Part shown: one piece after another, positions 30,214 to 43,357 of the stretch
How positions within the stretch are numbered: position 1 is the stretch's first letter
How the letters are laid out: every line of letters begins with the position of its first letter
NCBI GenBank assembly: GCA_949752735.1
Contig: OX457044.1
Span: 20,094,021 to 20,158,020, forward strand
Direction of reading: 5' to 3'
Length of the DNA: 64,000 bases
Source: Lumbricus terrestris
Taxonomy: Eukaryota; Annelida; Clitellata; Crassiclitellata; Lumbricidae
The notes under the pieces: generated by a model
What the model was told of the DNA's origin: nothing
Database searches by the model: none
What the model saw: only the letters and a program-made list of their open reading frames with translations
Made by a program: the position numbers and the translations under genes

Positions 30214-31785
30214 ATAAACATAAGCGTATTTTATGACGTTTATAATTATGAAGACACCGCAACGTAATACTAAACTGTTCAACATAATTATTGTGCAATT
30301 ATACAATACTAGACTGTTCAGCATACTGTGCAATTATACAATGCAATGCAGCACAGAACAATTAACACAACCTATTGTCCATGCACGACACGATATGAAA
30401 TAATAAGACAACATTTAAAAATGCAACATGGATGGAATCGCTTACTCTTTGTACAATGCTGAATCCGACTTTGTCTCTGAACTGCTCTGCGAATAATTCT
30501 TAGTTCTTCAGCATCTTTCGGTTGAATATCTGTTGCAGAGGTTCTCTTTCCGACAGACTGTATAGATGTACAGAGAATAAACTAGAGACGCTGCAAGACG
30601 CACTTACCTAATTTCTAAATTTTATTTCTAATAGAAATTCCGTATTCCTCAGAGCTTCAAAAAATCTGAAGGCGTCAGACACTTTCGAGTGACTCGTGTC
30701 ACTTGGACAGATGCTGTTCTTTTAGACAGATCGACATACTTCTTTCGCAAATAATCCAACTTTTGATTCCAAGTAATCAATCATGACCCAGCCCCGTATG
30801 AATCCATTTTGTCGAAAGTAGTATACGTAGCCTATACCTGAAAGTAAATTTAAGTGATTCTATGATCTAACCCCGAGAAGTCTTTATCTATTTGACCTGC
30901 GATTTCTCCGTCGCGTATGCTCATTCCTTGCCTCTATACGCTCATTTATCAGACGTTTTAAGTGAACCGATCTATAGCAGATGCTTCTTTGAGGGCAGCA
31001 GCTTTACACTGAAACTTGCTGCCGTTCAAGCCTCGTGAGGTTTTCTCCGCCCCTGCAGCGTCTTCGCCAGCTATACTTCCAATCTTACATCCGCACTCCA
31101 GTCGTATATCATGGATGAGGAATGGGATTCGCCCATGTCGCGTTGAGACTGGTTCCCCAGTCGTCGATCGTCGCTTCCTCGAGAGGTGCGCTGCTGCCTC
31201 ATGTCCTGCGTGGCACCATACAGAGTCCAGCATTCACGCTGTACAATGCGAAGCAAAACGCACCGGATAGAAGCCTGAATTCCTAAGGGAAGAGAATTCG
31301 AGGAAACTGTATAGCCACCGTGTTTAATGTTTCCGCTTTACATACCATGCATTCCGGTTTTAACGTTAGACTCGACTGTTTCAACATGCATGTCTATACC
31401 CATTGCATACGCGTAAATTTGCTACTTTATACTATAGGGATCATGCATTCAAAATTCAATTCAAAATTAGGCCTATTTATTGATCCCACAATAAAACGTA
31501 ATATAATGCGTGCGCCTCCACTGTTTGGATTGAGTCTTGCAGAGGTCGTATATATATAGGCCTACATGGCATGAGTCCGTTATCTAATTTTCAATTCCAC
31601 GGAAGAAGAACACTTGTTAGTATTCAGGCCATGTATGATTTAAGTTTCACGTTGTCAGGGAATTGGCTGCTTTCACCCATGCATGCACAGTGTATTTACT
31701 CTATATGTACGTCTCTGAAAGGGAGGGAGAAAGTTCTCTCAGGAATGAGATTCGAAAGATTCTATAGAGGCATTGTTCACATGTA
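30214..31785. other. Intergenic DNA with an unassigned GC-rich block at 30955-31270
   Basis: Open frames of 84-91 codons occur on both strands of 30955-31270 without family resemblance or clear splice sites. The remainder is AT-rich. Confidence 0.3.
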
Positions 31786-31965
31786 TATTCATTCATTCAT
31801 TCATTCTGATAATTTATATAGCGCCTCTTCAAGATACCTACTCAGAGGCGCTCTCTGCACTAAATAGCCGAAATGATGTTAAGAGTCATAGCGAGCGAAA
31901 AATAACAATAAGTTGTAAAACAAAACACAATAAGCTGAATAAGCCACCAGTGGCGAGCCCTCGCA
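31786..31965 (-). mobile_element. LINE/SINE-tail repeat, copy 1
   Basis: (ATTC)n at 31791-31806, GCGCCTCTTCAAG and TACTCAGAGGCGCT are the complement of the LINE tail. They are followed by ~100 bases (AATAGCCGAAATGATGTTAA through CCAGTGGCGAGC) repeated at 32785-32912. Confidence 0.6.
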
Positions 31966-32784
31966 AACACGTAGAGTTAACCATCGGATTCCCGTATAGA
32001 CAGCTGGTAGATGGCGCGGTTTATCAGAGTCTCTGGTATACGTGGTATACATGACCCCGTCCGGCTAATCGTCGAGGCTCAAGCAAGGATGCGTATAGGA
32101 GAAGGCATTCATCGCTTGTCGGTCGGAAGTTGGAAGCGCCACCGGTGACAAAAGTCGAGGTCACTACACTGACCCGCTTGAGCCGTCCTCCGGCGAGATG
32201 AAAACACCGGCTAACAGCGGCGTATACACGCACATACCATTCCCCCAGAAAAATGATACACGCAACATTCCGACCCCAGCAAAATTTGACAGCTTGTTTA
32301 TACATGTATAGGTCTACATAGCCTATTATGCAAAATGTCCGCGTCAGAATAATAATTCGACAGCGCAGCTTTGATGTACCGAAAAAGGTATATACAATCT
32401 TATTCAAAAGTACAGAATTCTGGTATTTTTATTGGACATTTTGGTCCGAAAGACAGAAAAAGGTCGTCAAACAAAATCCGGTCAAAGGGTGCTGTTGGTG
32501 TCTGGCCGTTTTCCCACCCCTCCCAGAAACCTGAATGCCCCCCCAACAGTGGACCAGATTAAACAATTGCTTTATAAGTAAGAAATCGCAAGGTTTTTTG
32601 CGATTCCGCTTTGATATGGCTTCTTGGATTCGAATATTCAATTTACCAAGTTCTGTGTTGATTGATCTAATTCTCAGTTACGAAACTTTCTAAACTATAT
32701 ACCTCATCAGCCATCTTCATGCTAACTTGCGAAAGTCAAGCATACTATGACAGAAATGTACCTACGTATACATCTATACTATAT
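31966..32784. other. Intergenic DNA with a hAT-like right end
   Basis: Positions 32500-32568 resemble the right end of the 2045/12484 elements (CCCAGAAACCTGAATGCCCC, then CCAGATTAAACAATTG); the left end was not found. The GC-rich block 32050-32230 is unassigned. Confidence 0.35.
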
Positions 32785-32912
32785 ACTACTCAGAGGCGCT
32801 CATGCACTAAATAGCCGAAATGATGTTAAGAGTCAAAGCGAGCGAAAAATAACAACAAGTTGTAACACAAAACACAGTTATAACCTGAAAGAGTCACCAG
32901 TGGCGAGCTATA
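32785..32912 (-). mobile_element. LINE/SINE-tail repeat, copy 2
   Basis: It repeats 31840-31965 in the same orientation, from ACTCAGAGGCGCTC to CCAGTGGCGAGC, with a few substitutions. Confidence 0.65.
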
Positions 32913-33989
32913 GACTATTTGCCATTCAAGTGGTCCTCTCTCAAACTAATTGTCTTTGAGTGATTAACTTAATCTATTGCTCCTTCAATCTTCCATTTAT
33001 TCAACGCCTGTGTACAGTCCACAAACTAGTCTTCTTTATTTACACAAAGGTTTGTGGCACTTCGGAATCTGTCAGGTCAGATTTAATGGCCTCTTATGCC
33101 CGCCCGCCCAAGCCAAGCCAAGAAAGACTCGAGTTCATTAGAAGTACTAAGCTTACTGGACATGGTGCAGTTGTTTTCATCGTAACACGGAGGCTGGTCC
33201 CGTATCGCTGGGAGGCCGTGCGGCAGATAACCGCACACAGGGGGCCGAGAGTTTTAGTGGTTGTCTGGGTCGTGTCCGTCAACGGCTGGAGAGGATGATA
33301 GGCGGGATTGACAGACGCGTTACTTGGAAGAATGAGACTGACAAAACCAACCAATTTGTCCATCGGATGACCTCTGGAGTCGGGACTGACCGACCGACCA
33401 CAGCTCCGTGATATCGAATCCGCAATATATATATATATACATGCATATATATACGGATATGTAGTATACACATTTGATATACCACCATGCACTAGCTTAT
33501 ACTGGTATATCATGTGTGTATATGCACAATGCAATCTTATTACAATTGCCTCTATATCTGTGACAAAGTAAAGAGTTTCACAAATAGGTGCACGCACACA
33601 CAATATGGCTATACACACATATATAGGAAAATGCATGAATGGCCCACTTAAACAATTGCACATACGTACAACGTAGGCGTATATATAATACCGAAGACTT
33701 GAGAGAAAGTAGGCTATACATGGATAGTGAGAAAGGCCTTGGACACTATATATATAAGAGACAGAGAAAATTAATATTAAGACGTCATGCAAAGGCCTCA
33801 TCGTCAACACACTTTTGACGGAGCAGAGAAAGGAAGAAGAATGCATGTGCTCAGTGCTTTGCGAGTTAACTATAAAAACAATCGCAGTAGCAAGTGCATG
33901 TCCACGTATGCGTATCGTAGATACATTAATACGTATACATAAATAGGGCCTACTTGTAAATACATGCACATACACACGTGAAGCGCGGT
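32913..33989. other. Intergenic DNA, no supported gene
   Basis: A 300-codon minus-strand frame (33094-33996) is mostly translated TATA/CATA low-complexity DNA. Its upstream-most 70 codons at 33094-33300 are of ordinary composition but unrecognised. Confidence 0.3.
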
Positions 33990-34235
33990 GGAGCATGCAG
34001 GGATATGTCCTGTGCCGTTAAGCCGGAATTAGGTTGCGGGTTTGAATCTGCCTTAAGCTGCCGCGTAAGCCTTTAGTGAAACTGAGCAAAACCTTTATAA
34101 ATTATTAATTCATCTGCAAATTATTACTCATGTGCTTCGGCATGAAACTCCGGTGGTGTACGCGCTGTAGTCGGGAGAGCCTCTGAGTAGAGAGCTTTAA
34201 GGGGACGCCATATATATAGCAAATGCGATAGATAA
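33990..34235 (+). mobile_element. tRNA-derived SINE, third copy, plus orientation
   Basis: A B-box-like GGGTTTGAATC (34038-34048) is followed downstream by GTAGTCGGGAGAGCCTCTGA, GTAGAGAGCTTTAAGGGG and a tail with GCAAATGCGATA. An inverted tail fragment lies at 34275-34330. Confidence 0.55.
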
Positions 34236-36688
34236 ATAGTATGTTATTGCAATCAAATATGATAGATCTCTACATTAAATTTTATTTATCGCATTTGCTA
34301 TATATAGCGACCCTTCAACCTCTCTATTAAACTCTGCAGATGCGATCCATTGACCAGCTTAACCTTTTTCAGTCTCAACCGAACTTAAATCTCATCCATC
34401 CACCGCTTTTTCTTTCATCGGGTGCATGTAAATCAGCTAGTTTCAATGAATTACCTTTTACGGCGGGAGTTGAAGATATTTGAATCTTAAGTTTATTCGA
34501 TTTGACTTTGGACTTTACCAGACCGTATCTGACCCTCAGTAGACCTATACCTTATATGAGTGAGGGGACGGTAGCGCACTGGTTAACACACTGGCACGGA
34601 AAGTATGCAGCGAGAGGTAACGAGATCGCAAACCTGTAGCATATATATGGCGGATGTGCTTTGAAGGCTATACTATTAGCGCCCTGCATTGCACGGCTGT
34701 CTGCAGTCCTGTTAGTAGTTAAGATTTACGTCTTCTGTAATTATTTATGTTCCTGTGAATTGTTTCAGTTGCATAAATGTAGATCTACAGTGTAACCGGT
34801 TGCGGTCTGTCAACAGGATAGTTTCAATAAAGAAGAAAAAGCATTTTTATCTTGCCCGACCGAAAATTAGTCCTAGTAATAATATTTTGTATACTGTATA
34901 TTATACAGTGTAGTAATTATAATAATATTCTTTCTTTTTCAAACGGACAAAAAGCAGCATGAAAACAATTCACAAATTCATATTATGAATGGATGATCAC
35001 ACGTCATTGCAGGAACTGAATGTATAACTACATGTATACATGTCGGCAGCAATGCAGGGGCGCATCACGTTTTACTGCTCAATTTACGGTTTAGCCAACG
35101 CCGTTTTCCGAATGGCAAATTAAGCGGACATAACGGGAGGGTATACACCAGGAAAGCTACCCTGCACGAAGCTATCCTGCACTTATGAGCTTTGCGTATT
35201 GTATTGTATCCGACCACTTTTTAAAGCGCTTCTCGCAGCAAAAGCCTTTTGGAAGAGCTCCCAGTGCCTGCAGCCCCAGATAAAAGACAGGTTTTAACTG
35301 TTGAGACGAGAGAAAGAAGATGAACGACTACCAGAGAGCGAACTGTCAAACTGTGTCATGGTTTTTATCCTTTCTTCTAAAGGCCTAACCCCACTCTCAT
35401 TATTATTTGCATTACTGACCAGTGTGACCACCAATGCGGTTAAACTGTCAGGCCATCTACCGAATAGTGAAGCCCTGGCAAAGAGTTTCTCAGTTCCGCC
35501 ATCTACCGATAGCTACTTAAACCGTCATTTTCATAATAATGGAAGGAGCATTCCGCATACTATACGCGAATAGGACTACTATTATTATACTCAGTTCTCT
35601 TTAAAAGGTTCCATAGAATAGCCAAAATTCTTATATATGGAGTCATTTTGGCTTCGTAGTTGATTTAGAGTTTTAGACTTTTTTGTCTTTGGAGCGATGG
35701 GCCACTAAACCAAAAGTGGCTGTTAACTTCTTTGAATTTAGGCCAGAATGAACTAGGTCCAATAGTTGGAGTTAAAACCCTCCAACGCAGCCAAAAAGAT
35801 CATAAAATATGTGTTTTACTAGAAAATCACCTATATTCTGTGGGGTATCAATATCGGATTGCATCCATGACTCCACTTGGCCTGCCTGTTTAATTTCCCC
35901 CTTGCCTCACAACCGCCATGGATCAATCCAGCTCCTTTGTTTGCAATCTGCATAGGTCCCTCTCTATACATGGAATGAACTTCAACCATCAGTTCGCTCT
36001 ATCCTCCTCCCCATGATGTATTCTCTCCTCGTCGTTCTCTTACCTCAAAATCTGATCTTTTCTCTGCGGGTCGCTCGTAGGCCTACTGTGAACGCTTCTC
36101 TAGGCTGAGAGAAAAATCTAATGGCCATTTACAATACAATATTATTAGGCTACATTATATTGTTACAATAGGAATTCTTGTTTTATTTGTATACAGGTCA
36201 TCGCGACGGTCTAATGCATAATGTTTATTATGCCAATGATGACGATGACGATGTTGATGATAAAGACATTGACAACAAAACTAATATTAATAATTATAGC
36301 AATTATAATAGGCCTAATTACTAATAATAGCCTAAAAATAAAAACATTAAATTAATTAAAACACCAAAAATTATGACAGAATGGAGTAGGCTGTCTGAGA
36401 GAAAAACAATATTGAAAACAAGTGAAATAACTAACAATATAGGAATGTTGAATGATTGAAGTTACCTAGCATATAGGGTCACGTAAGTTGAGAATTAATA
36501 ATAATTTCACTGCTCATAAAAGATAAGTAATACCTCGTATGCCATCTAGCGAAAACTACCGAGGCCGAGCAAACCTGGGGCAAACCACCTTCATTTCAAT
36601 AATAACTAAATTTCTACCGCTAGAGTTCTCAAGAGTCAAAAAAGCAAAAAATATAGCCTCAGTAATAGAGTTATACTTCGTTGACCGA
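34236..36688. other. Intergenic DNA, no supported gene
   Basis: A 90-codon plus frame at 35301-35573 has a hydrophobic middle (LTPLSLLFALLTSV) but no family match. A (GAT)n-like patch lies at 36235-36262. Nothing else is clear. Confidence 0.3.
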
Positions 36689-36944
36689 CAGTGGCGTAGC
36701 CAGGAATTTATGATGGATGGGGGTTTACGGCCTGGCCGGATGCCCTGCCTGACACCAACCCAGCAGTATACAGTAAATAAAAAGAGAATAAAGTTACAAA
36801 GGGAATAAAGTTAAGAAACAATTGCTACTATACAAACAATTTTTTTCTTTTTTTCTTATTTAAGTGGATAAATAACCTTTTAAAAAAACGTTTCCTAAGC
36901 CTATGGGGGTGTAACCCCTCAAACCTCCCTTGTCTACGCCACTG
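36689..36944. mobile_element. hAT-like MITE, CAGTGGCGTAGC family, copy C (inverted)
   Basis: It begins CAGTGGCGTAGCCAGGAATT and ends TTGTCTACGCCACTG. The interior is the reverse complement of 10929-11207, including TGACACCAACCCAGCAGTA. The 8-base flanks are decayed. Confidence 0.82.
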
Positions 36945-37478
36945 TTACACGATATTTGAAAGGCGACACTTTAACAGGCGGTACTAGAACGGTCCGACAA
37001 AAATAGGACACAGACACTTAACCGGAACATTGTATTTCCGGGCCGACTAATGAAGAATTCACAAGGTGCGGCGTTGACGCGTTGTATTCTATATTATACA
37101 TGTATGCACGTGGGCTACTTTGAGTTTGCGACACTGAATATTAGAGAAAGTGATGCAAAGTTTTACTGTTACTTTTACGTGTGACACAAAGTTTTGTTTT
37201 TACGTGTTGCGACATGGCGTTAATGCATTTTAATATAGCACCAAAGGTAACACTTCGCTCATACATCAAAATTAAGAGTATTTGAAAGGAAACAATACCA
37301 GAATGACAGAATATCATGGCGATGTCGAATTATAAGCTGCAAACGATTCAAATGCAATCTCCGACTTGCAACCGCAGACGAACAGGTGGTAAGCGAAAGA
37401 CAAAAAGAACACACGCATTCCGGAAACTGCGCAACATCGATTGCAAGGAACGCCAGAGGGAAATGAAAAAATATAATC

Positions 37479-37570
37479 CGTTCGTGTAGCTAACCGTCGC
37501 GATGCGACAACAGCATTATGACATGACTTGACATGACATGACATGACATGACTTGACATGACATGACAGT
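37479..37570 (-). repeat. (GTCAT)n plus GTTGTCGCATCGCGACGG, inverted match to 44640-44725
   Basis: On the minus strand a ~50-base (GTCAT/GTCAA)n run leads into GTTGTCGCATCGCGACGGTT, itself containing TCGCATCGCGA. The same arrangement appears on the plus strand at 44640-44725. Confidence 0.75.
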
Positions 37571-37802
37571 GAGACTTTTGAGGTTGATCGCCTTCGTTTC
37601 CGGGACGCCGTCAAGAGAGATTCGAGGAAGGAGTCGGTCTTTTTACTATATGCCTAATGTGTTTCCACGACTGTTTTAAGTTTTCGATCCAGATTCCAGA
37701 ACTTTTGACTTGCTGCCGGATGCTGAAGGAAAGGATTGCGGAAGAAGTCGTCCCTTTGTGCCCACTTAAGTATAGAACGAGTTTCAGAAGGAAACTTTGA
37801 AG

Positions 37803-38235
37803 CATAGATGTAAAAAACGATGGAAACGAAATAAAAAACGATAAAAAACGTCGTTTTTAAAAAAAAATAAAAGACGACCAAAAAACGATAAAAAACGGAA
37901 ACGGTTAATAATTTGACTTTGCTACATCTAAAACCGCGTTTTAACCTTGAAAACATTTATTAGGAACCTACTGCACGCAAGCTATCTCTTAAATGATGAT
38001 GTTAAACGGTGAAATAATGACTTTAGTTAGCCGAATCCTTGAGAGTTGGCGGAAAACATAAGAAATATCAGAAAAAATTGAAATTAAGGAAAATAATAGC
38101 AGAAAGTAAATGAATAAATAAAGTTTTTAAAAAAATAAAAAACAATAAAAAACGATGGGAAAAATAAAAAAAACGAAAAAACGACGCTTTTTGGGAGAGA
38201 GAAAAAAACTGGAAAAAACGTTTTTTACAACTATG
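37803..38235. mobile_element. DNA element with CATAG-TGTAAAAAACG ends
   Basis: The ends CATAGATGTAAAAAACG and CGTTTTTTACAACTATG are inverted and flanked by a perfect 8-base duplication CTTTGAAG (37795-37802 and 38236-38243). The interior is full of AAAAACGA units. A truncated relative lies at 4610-4877. Confidence 0.85.
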
Positions 38236-38559
38236 CTTTGAAGCGTGGTTTTTTTACGAATCGTCCGAGAATTGTTCTTCGCCCCTCGTGAAACCGCTTG
38301 GCCCATTACCGGCATTACGCTGTGAGTTACTATGGATTCTGTCGTGTTTCGGTTGTCAGAAATACCCTGAACAAAGTTGTATTACCAACAATGGACATAT
38401 GTTGCTTCCGAAAAGTATATTGAATTGCAACCCTTGCTTTAATTCAGTTACTAATGATAAGTTTGTTTTTTGCGTTATTTTACTGCCTCGGTCAACTATT
38501 GTCCTGATTTCGTTGAAGTTGCGCATTATAAATTTAGTTATAATAATTAAATCAAATAA

Positions 38560-39140
38560 TGGTTTTTGAGGTAGAAACTATCGACCCAGAGGAGGGAACT
38601 GAAGTAAGGACCCAATCTCTCGAAGGTTCCTGCTTTGGCTTTCGATAAACTGTTTGTCCAGCTAAACAAAATATCACAGGACAAATTAATTTAGAAAGTA
38701 AACTGACAGACATAGGACAAACTAATCTAAGAAAGGACACGAGGAAGTAGGCCTAAGTCAGAACACGACAGCAGGACAAACCAATTTAGAACGAAGACTG
38801 ATAGAAGGACAGAAAAAGTTAGAAAGGACATGACAGAAGCAAGGAGGACAGACTCAGTTACGAACAAACCTGGAGAAAATATTCTCAGTAATTGCCAGAA
38901 ATCAGTCAGAAGCACTAAGAAGACTGAGTGAATTGACCGAGAATCAACTGCAGTGGCAGTGCAGAAGGAACAGAAACGAATTATAGAGCGCCTTGCAAGA
39001 TTGGAAACTGTTTACTCTAACTTTGTCTTGATAGCTGAAAATACGAACCCTGAGGCGCTGTACGAGTCGACATTTGGTCACCGGATCCATGTGCAACCTA
39101 CAGTGTTGTATTTACTTTTCCACTTTACTTTTATTTGATT
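38560..39140 (+). other. Decayed coding-like region ahead of the LINE
   Basis: Several short frames encode polar, coiled-coil-like text, the clearest being AVQKEQKRIIERLARLETVY (38953 on). Repeated GGACAAACTAAT and GAAAGGACA words indicate internal duplication. It could be a remnant of the LINE ORF1 or of an unrelated element. Confidence 0.3.
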
Positions 39141-39222
39141 TTTTCTTTTATTAGGGTCCAATTGTGTGACCCCTTAGGTCCCATTTGTTGTTGCCCTATT
39201 TGGGTAGATTTATTAGCACAAC

Positions 39223-42200
39223 TTGCACTTAAATTCGATGGATACAGCAATAGCGCCTACAAATAGAGATTACCAATCCATGGCACACCTTCCTCTGCAC
39301 TCTAGGGATGATTCTTGTACACTCTGTGTGGGAGAAGTATGCCTATGTGCCACCTGCATTAACAGGGAGCTCCCCTTTTATTATTATGACGATGAAGGAT
39401 TCAACGACCTGAATGGGTCCCATCCTTTACTCTGCACATCTACTGCACCATGCCTAAATTTGATTGTTAACGAATTTGAAAATCGCCCTTTATTAAACTG
39501 TCCTGACCTTGACCCTGATAGTAACTACTTTAACAACATAACATATGAAAGTGCATATAGTGCTCCACACTCTCTGCAACCAAATTTCTCCATTTCTCCC
39601 CATTCTCTAACAGTGATGCATGTTAATTGTCGAAGTTTATTACCAAAATTATCTGAAATTAGAGACCTCCTAGATATTCTGCCAGTGTCCATCTTGGGAC
39701 TCTCTGAAACTTGGTTAGATGAAAATCAAGTTGACTTGATCAACATACCTGGTTACAAATTTATCCACAAATCAAGAGGTACTTCAAGGGGGCGGAGGGG
39801 TGGGCTTCCTGATTAAAGATGGAATTTCTTACGAAATTATTGAAGATTCAGTTCAGGGCTCCATGACCTCACCCCAAACCTTTGAAAGATACTTCCTGAA
39901 AATTCACCTAAAAGTAGGGTTCATTACAACGGGAATTATCTACAGGCCGCCCGGCCATAACCTTGACGATTTTGTGGAAGATTTAGATTGCTTGATAACT
40001 AAACTCTATAAAAAATCTAAGGATCTGCTTTTGATGGGGGACTTCAATGTGGACTTGTTAAAAATCGCTGAACATAGAAGTACTGCACTATTCTACAGTT
40101 GTATGACCTCCCATCATCTGTTACCTGCCATCACCAGACCAACGAGAATTACTTGCAATACCTCCACACTTATAGATAACATATTTACTAACACATGGCC
40201 AAGACTAACTAAGTCATTTATCCTAGCCACCGATATCTCTGACCATCTGCCTATCCTAGCTCAGTTTGATTATGGTCCTCTGCCTTACAACAAACCTCCT
40301 GTTGGTACTCATCGTCTAATCACGGGACCTAAAAAAGCTGCTTTTAACGAAGCCCTTGCCCTAATTGACTGGTCCCCTGTCTTGGAAGCCTGTGCCAACC
40401 AGGATGTTAATGGGGCGTATGATTTTTTCCAATCCAAATACACGGAGACCTACCATGAATTTTTTCCTCTCACCCAAAATAATTGTGGACGAAATTCTAC
40501 CCCAATTAAACCTTGGATGACAAAGGGTCTCCTCAAATCCTGTAGAAAAAAATCTGCATTATATCTAAAGTATATAAAAAAACTAATGATAGCAATAAGC
40601 TGAAGTTTGTTTCTTATAGAAACAAATTTAAATCCTTGAGAATTCTAGCTGAAAAAAATTATTATGCCTCAGAATTTTGTAAGCATAGCAATAACTTGAA
40701 GAAAACTTGGAGCCTGCTGCGAACTCTTATGGGGACGAATGATAGTCTTGATAAAAATGTCTTATCGCTAACAGTCGATGGGGTGAAGATTTCTGATCCT
40801 AGATCTGTTGCTAATAAATTTAATGCCTACTTTACGGAGATAGCCCAGTCACTTGCTTCTAAAATCCCTGCTACCATGACTTCGTTTGATAAATTCATGC
40901 CCTCGCCACATATCGAATCTTTTGGACTCAGCGAAACCTCTCCCGAGGAAGTTATCCGTCTTGGGCACTCCATTAACTGTTCACACGGCAAAGGAGTTGA
41001 TGACATTGATCCCAGCATTGCACTTCTATCCCTGCCCTCTATTGCTCACCTCTTATCTGATTTAATTAACTGTTCTTTTAGCACCGGGGTATTTCCTCAA
41101 TCATTAAAAATCGCTAAAGTGGTTCCAGTTTATAAAAAAGGGACTAAAGATGATGTTACAAATTACAGACCCATTTCAGTACTACCATTTTTCTCTAAAT
41201 GTTTTGAAAAAGCCACGTATGAACGTCTCGATAATTTCTTTTCTAAAGGTAATGTCCTCTTCCCTTCTCAGCATGGATTCCAATCTGGACACTCTACCTA
41301 CATGCCCCTGATGAGTATGCAGGACAAAATTTCCAATGCAATTGAAAATAACCAGTATGCAATAGGAATCTTTTTCGACCTGGCAAAGGCCTTCGACACC
41401 GTCAATCATAATATCCTACTACAAAAATTAAGCATTTATGGGATCCGGGGTACCCAATTAAGTTGGTTCTCTAGTTATTTTACTGCCCGATCTCAATTGG
41501 TCTCCTGCAACGGCACTTTATCTAATCTACGGGAAATTAACTTTGGAGTCCCCCAAGGATCTATTCTCGGTCCCTTATTGTTTCTAATCTACGTCAATGA
41601 TCTTCCTAATGCATCCCCTCTGTTGTACTTTATACTCTTTGCTGATGACACTAATGTATTCTACTCTAACTCATCGCTTGATGCTCTAATTCTCGACGTT
41701 AACTCTGAATTGATAAACATAGCTGAATGGTTCCATGTAAATAAACTGTCCTTAAATCTTGACAAAACCAATTACATAATCTTTAAATCTCATAGAAAGA
41801 ATTGTCCAACAGGAAATCTGAGGGTATGCATTGAAGGGGTCCCGCTCACTCAGGTCATATCTACTAAATTCTTAGGAGTGTATATTGATCAACACCTAAC
41901 CTGGAAAGATCATATAAAAATTGTATCTAATAAAATCGCTAAAAACCTTGGAATATTATCCCGTACCTCCCAGCTTGTACCTCCTCATATTCGTCTCACA
42001 TTATATTATTCACTCATTTACCCTTACCTCACATACTGCAATATAATTTGGGCCTCTACCTATAAATCTAGTATACTGAATTTACTCAAGCTCCAAAAGC
42101 GAGCAATTCGATATATAGGATACTTGCCCTATGGGACTTCGACTAAATCTAAATTCCGGGAATTTAACCTTCTCAATGTTTATCAAATTAGGCATGTGCA

Positions 42201-42471
42201 GATAGGCGAGTTCATGTTTAAATATTTTCATGGTTTATTACCCTCTGTGTTTAATAATTTTTTCCTCTCTACTACTGAGGTACATTCATATCATACCAGA
42301 CAGGCCAACTCTTACCATCTGCCTTACGCCCACACCAATATCCGTCGCTTCTCTGTTAAATACAATGGGGCTCAAACATGGAATGAAATTCCGCTTTCCA
42401 TCAGACTACAACCTAGTCTTAGTCTCTTTAAGCTAAGACTGAGAGCCCTGATACTCGATAAAAGCCAATAA
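39223..42471 (+). pseudogene. LINE endonuclease-reverse transcriptase ORF with two single-base frameshifts
   Basis: The three segments are 39223-39816, about 39797-40603 and about 40582-42471. The APE-type endonuclease shows VMHVNCRSL, GLSETWLD, YRPPG, GDFNVDLL and ISDHLPI, so all catalytic positions are kept. The reverse transcriptase shows NYRPISVLPFFSK, FDLAKAFDTVNH, GVPQGSILGPLLF and the FADDTNVF active site, and the protein ends ALILDKSQ. The N-terminal ~130 residues include a cysteine cluster (CTLCVGEVCLCATC). Frame is lost once in a G run near 39790 and once in an A run near 40575. Both are homopolymers, so sequencing error is a real alternative to decay. Confidence 0.85.
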
Positions 42472-42983
42472 ATTATCTTAACACACCTTGGGTATTCATT
42501 GTTGCTAGCCACTTAGTCGTTAAATAGTTTAACTATTAAATTACCTTCCTTCACTCTTTTTGAATTAATTTGGTAATGACCTATAGGTTATATCCAATTT
42601 CAACCTATTGTGCAATATCCCGACCATTCAGTAAATTTTCTGCCTAAATTTTTTCTTCTAGGCGCTATGACCTTCGTATGTGTAACCGTGCTATTAGTTA
42701 AGGTGTTTAATGTTTAGTTAATGTTTTTCAGAGCATTTTCTTTTTTAATGTTGTTTATATTGAGACCACTTTATGGCAACCTAATGGCCTTCCTCATCAT
42801 GGTATTTTCGCCCAGGGGGCCCACCTAGCGGGGTTGCAAGACCCCTTCCGAGTCCCCTGTGCAACCAATTGTAAACTATCAGCATCATTATTTAAGCACT
42901 GTTTTATTTTATTGTGTTAACTTTGTTTATATGATGTTGCATCTGATTTATTTTAAATTTGCTTTGCTTTGGTTGCCAAATAA

Positions 42984-43016
<33 letters not shown>
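39223..43016 (+). mobile_element. Nearly intact CR1/L2-like LINE with (ATTG)n 3' tail
   Basis: One polyprotein of ~1080 codons with endonuclease and reverse transcriptase is followed by a ~500-base 3' UTR ending in (ATTG)n at about 42983-43016. The tail and domain order place it in the jockey superfamily, near CR1/L2. The 5' end is not defined; the frame may begin upstream of 39223. Confidence 0.85.
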
Positions 43017-43017
<1 letters not shown>

Positions 43018-43357
43018 ACTGGACAACTTTGGTACCATGGATTGTAGGTCCTCTCTCGGACCGTCATCGTGGGGTATACAGTTGATCTTAGTGTTTTACA
43101 GGCCATGCAATATATTCTCAAATGGACGTACATCGGAATCAAATTAAATAATACTTTCTGAAATCTACTTCACGGACTTCCAACATTATAAATTCTTCTG
43201 AAAACATGGAAATTAACTGGACTCATTTATCCGTTACTCCGTTATGTATATTAAATATACCTCATTTTATTGTACCCTGTGTGTAAACCAAAATGCGGTT
43301 AGCAATTGGTGAATAGGCCTAATAGAAAATTCTCATCTTATCTTATCTTATTTAGTA
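43017..43357. other. Intergenic DNA, nothing recognised
   Basis: AT-rich; no gene or repeat identified apart from a TCTTATCTTATCTTAT run at 43335-43350. Confidence 0.4.

Noticed and set aside
33094..33996. 300-codon minus-strand frame
   Set aside because: Most of it is translated TATA/CATA low-complexity sequence (Tyr, Ile, Cys rich); no family resemblance.
34561..34645. tRNA-like sequence
   Set aside because: It has GTAGCGCACTGGTTAACAC, like an A-box, but no complete B-box or cloverleaf could be drawn; at best a SINE fragment.
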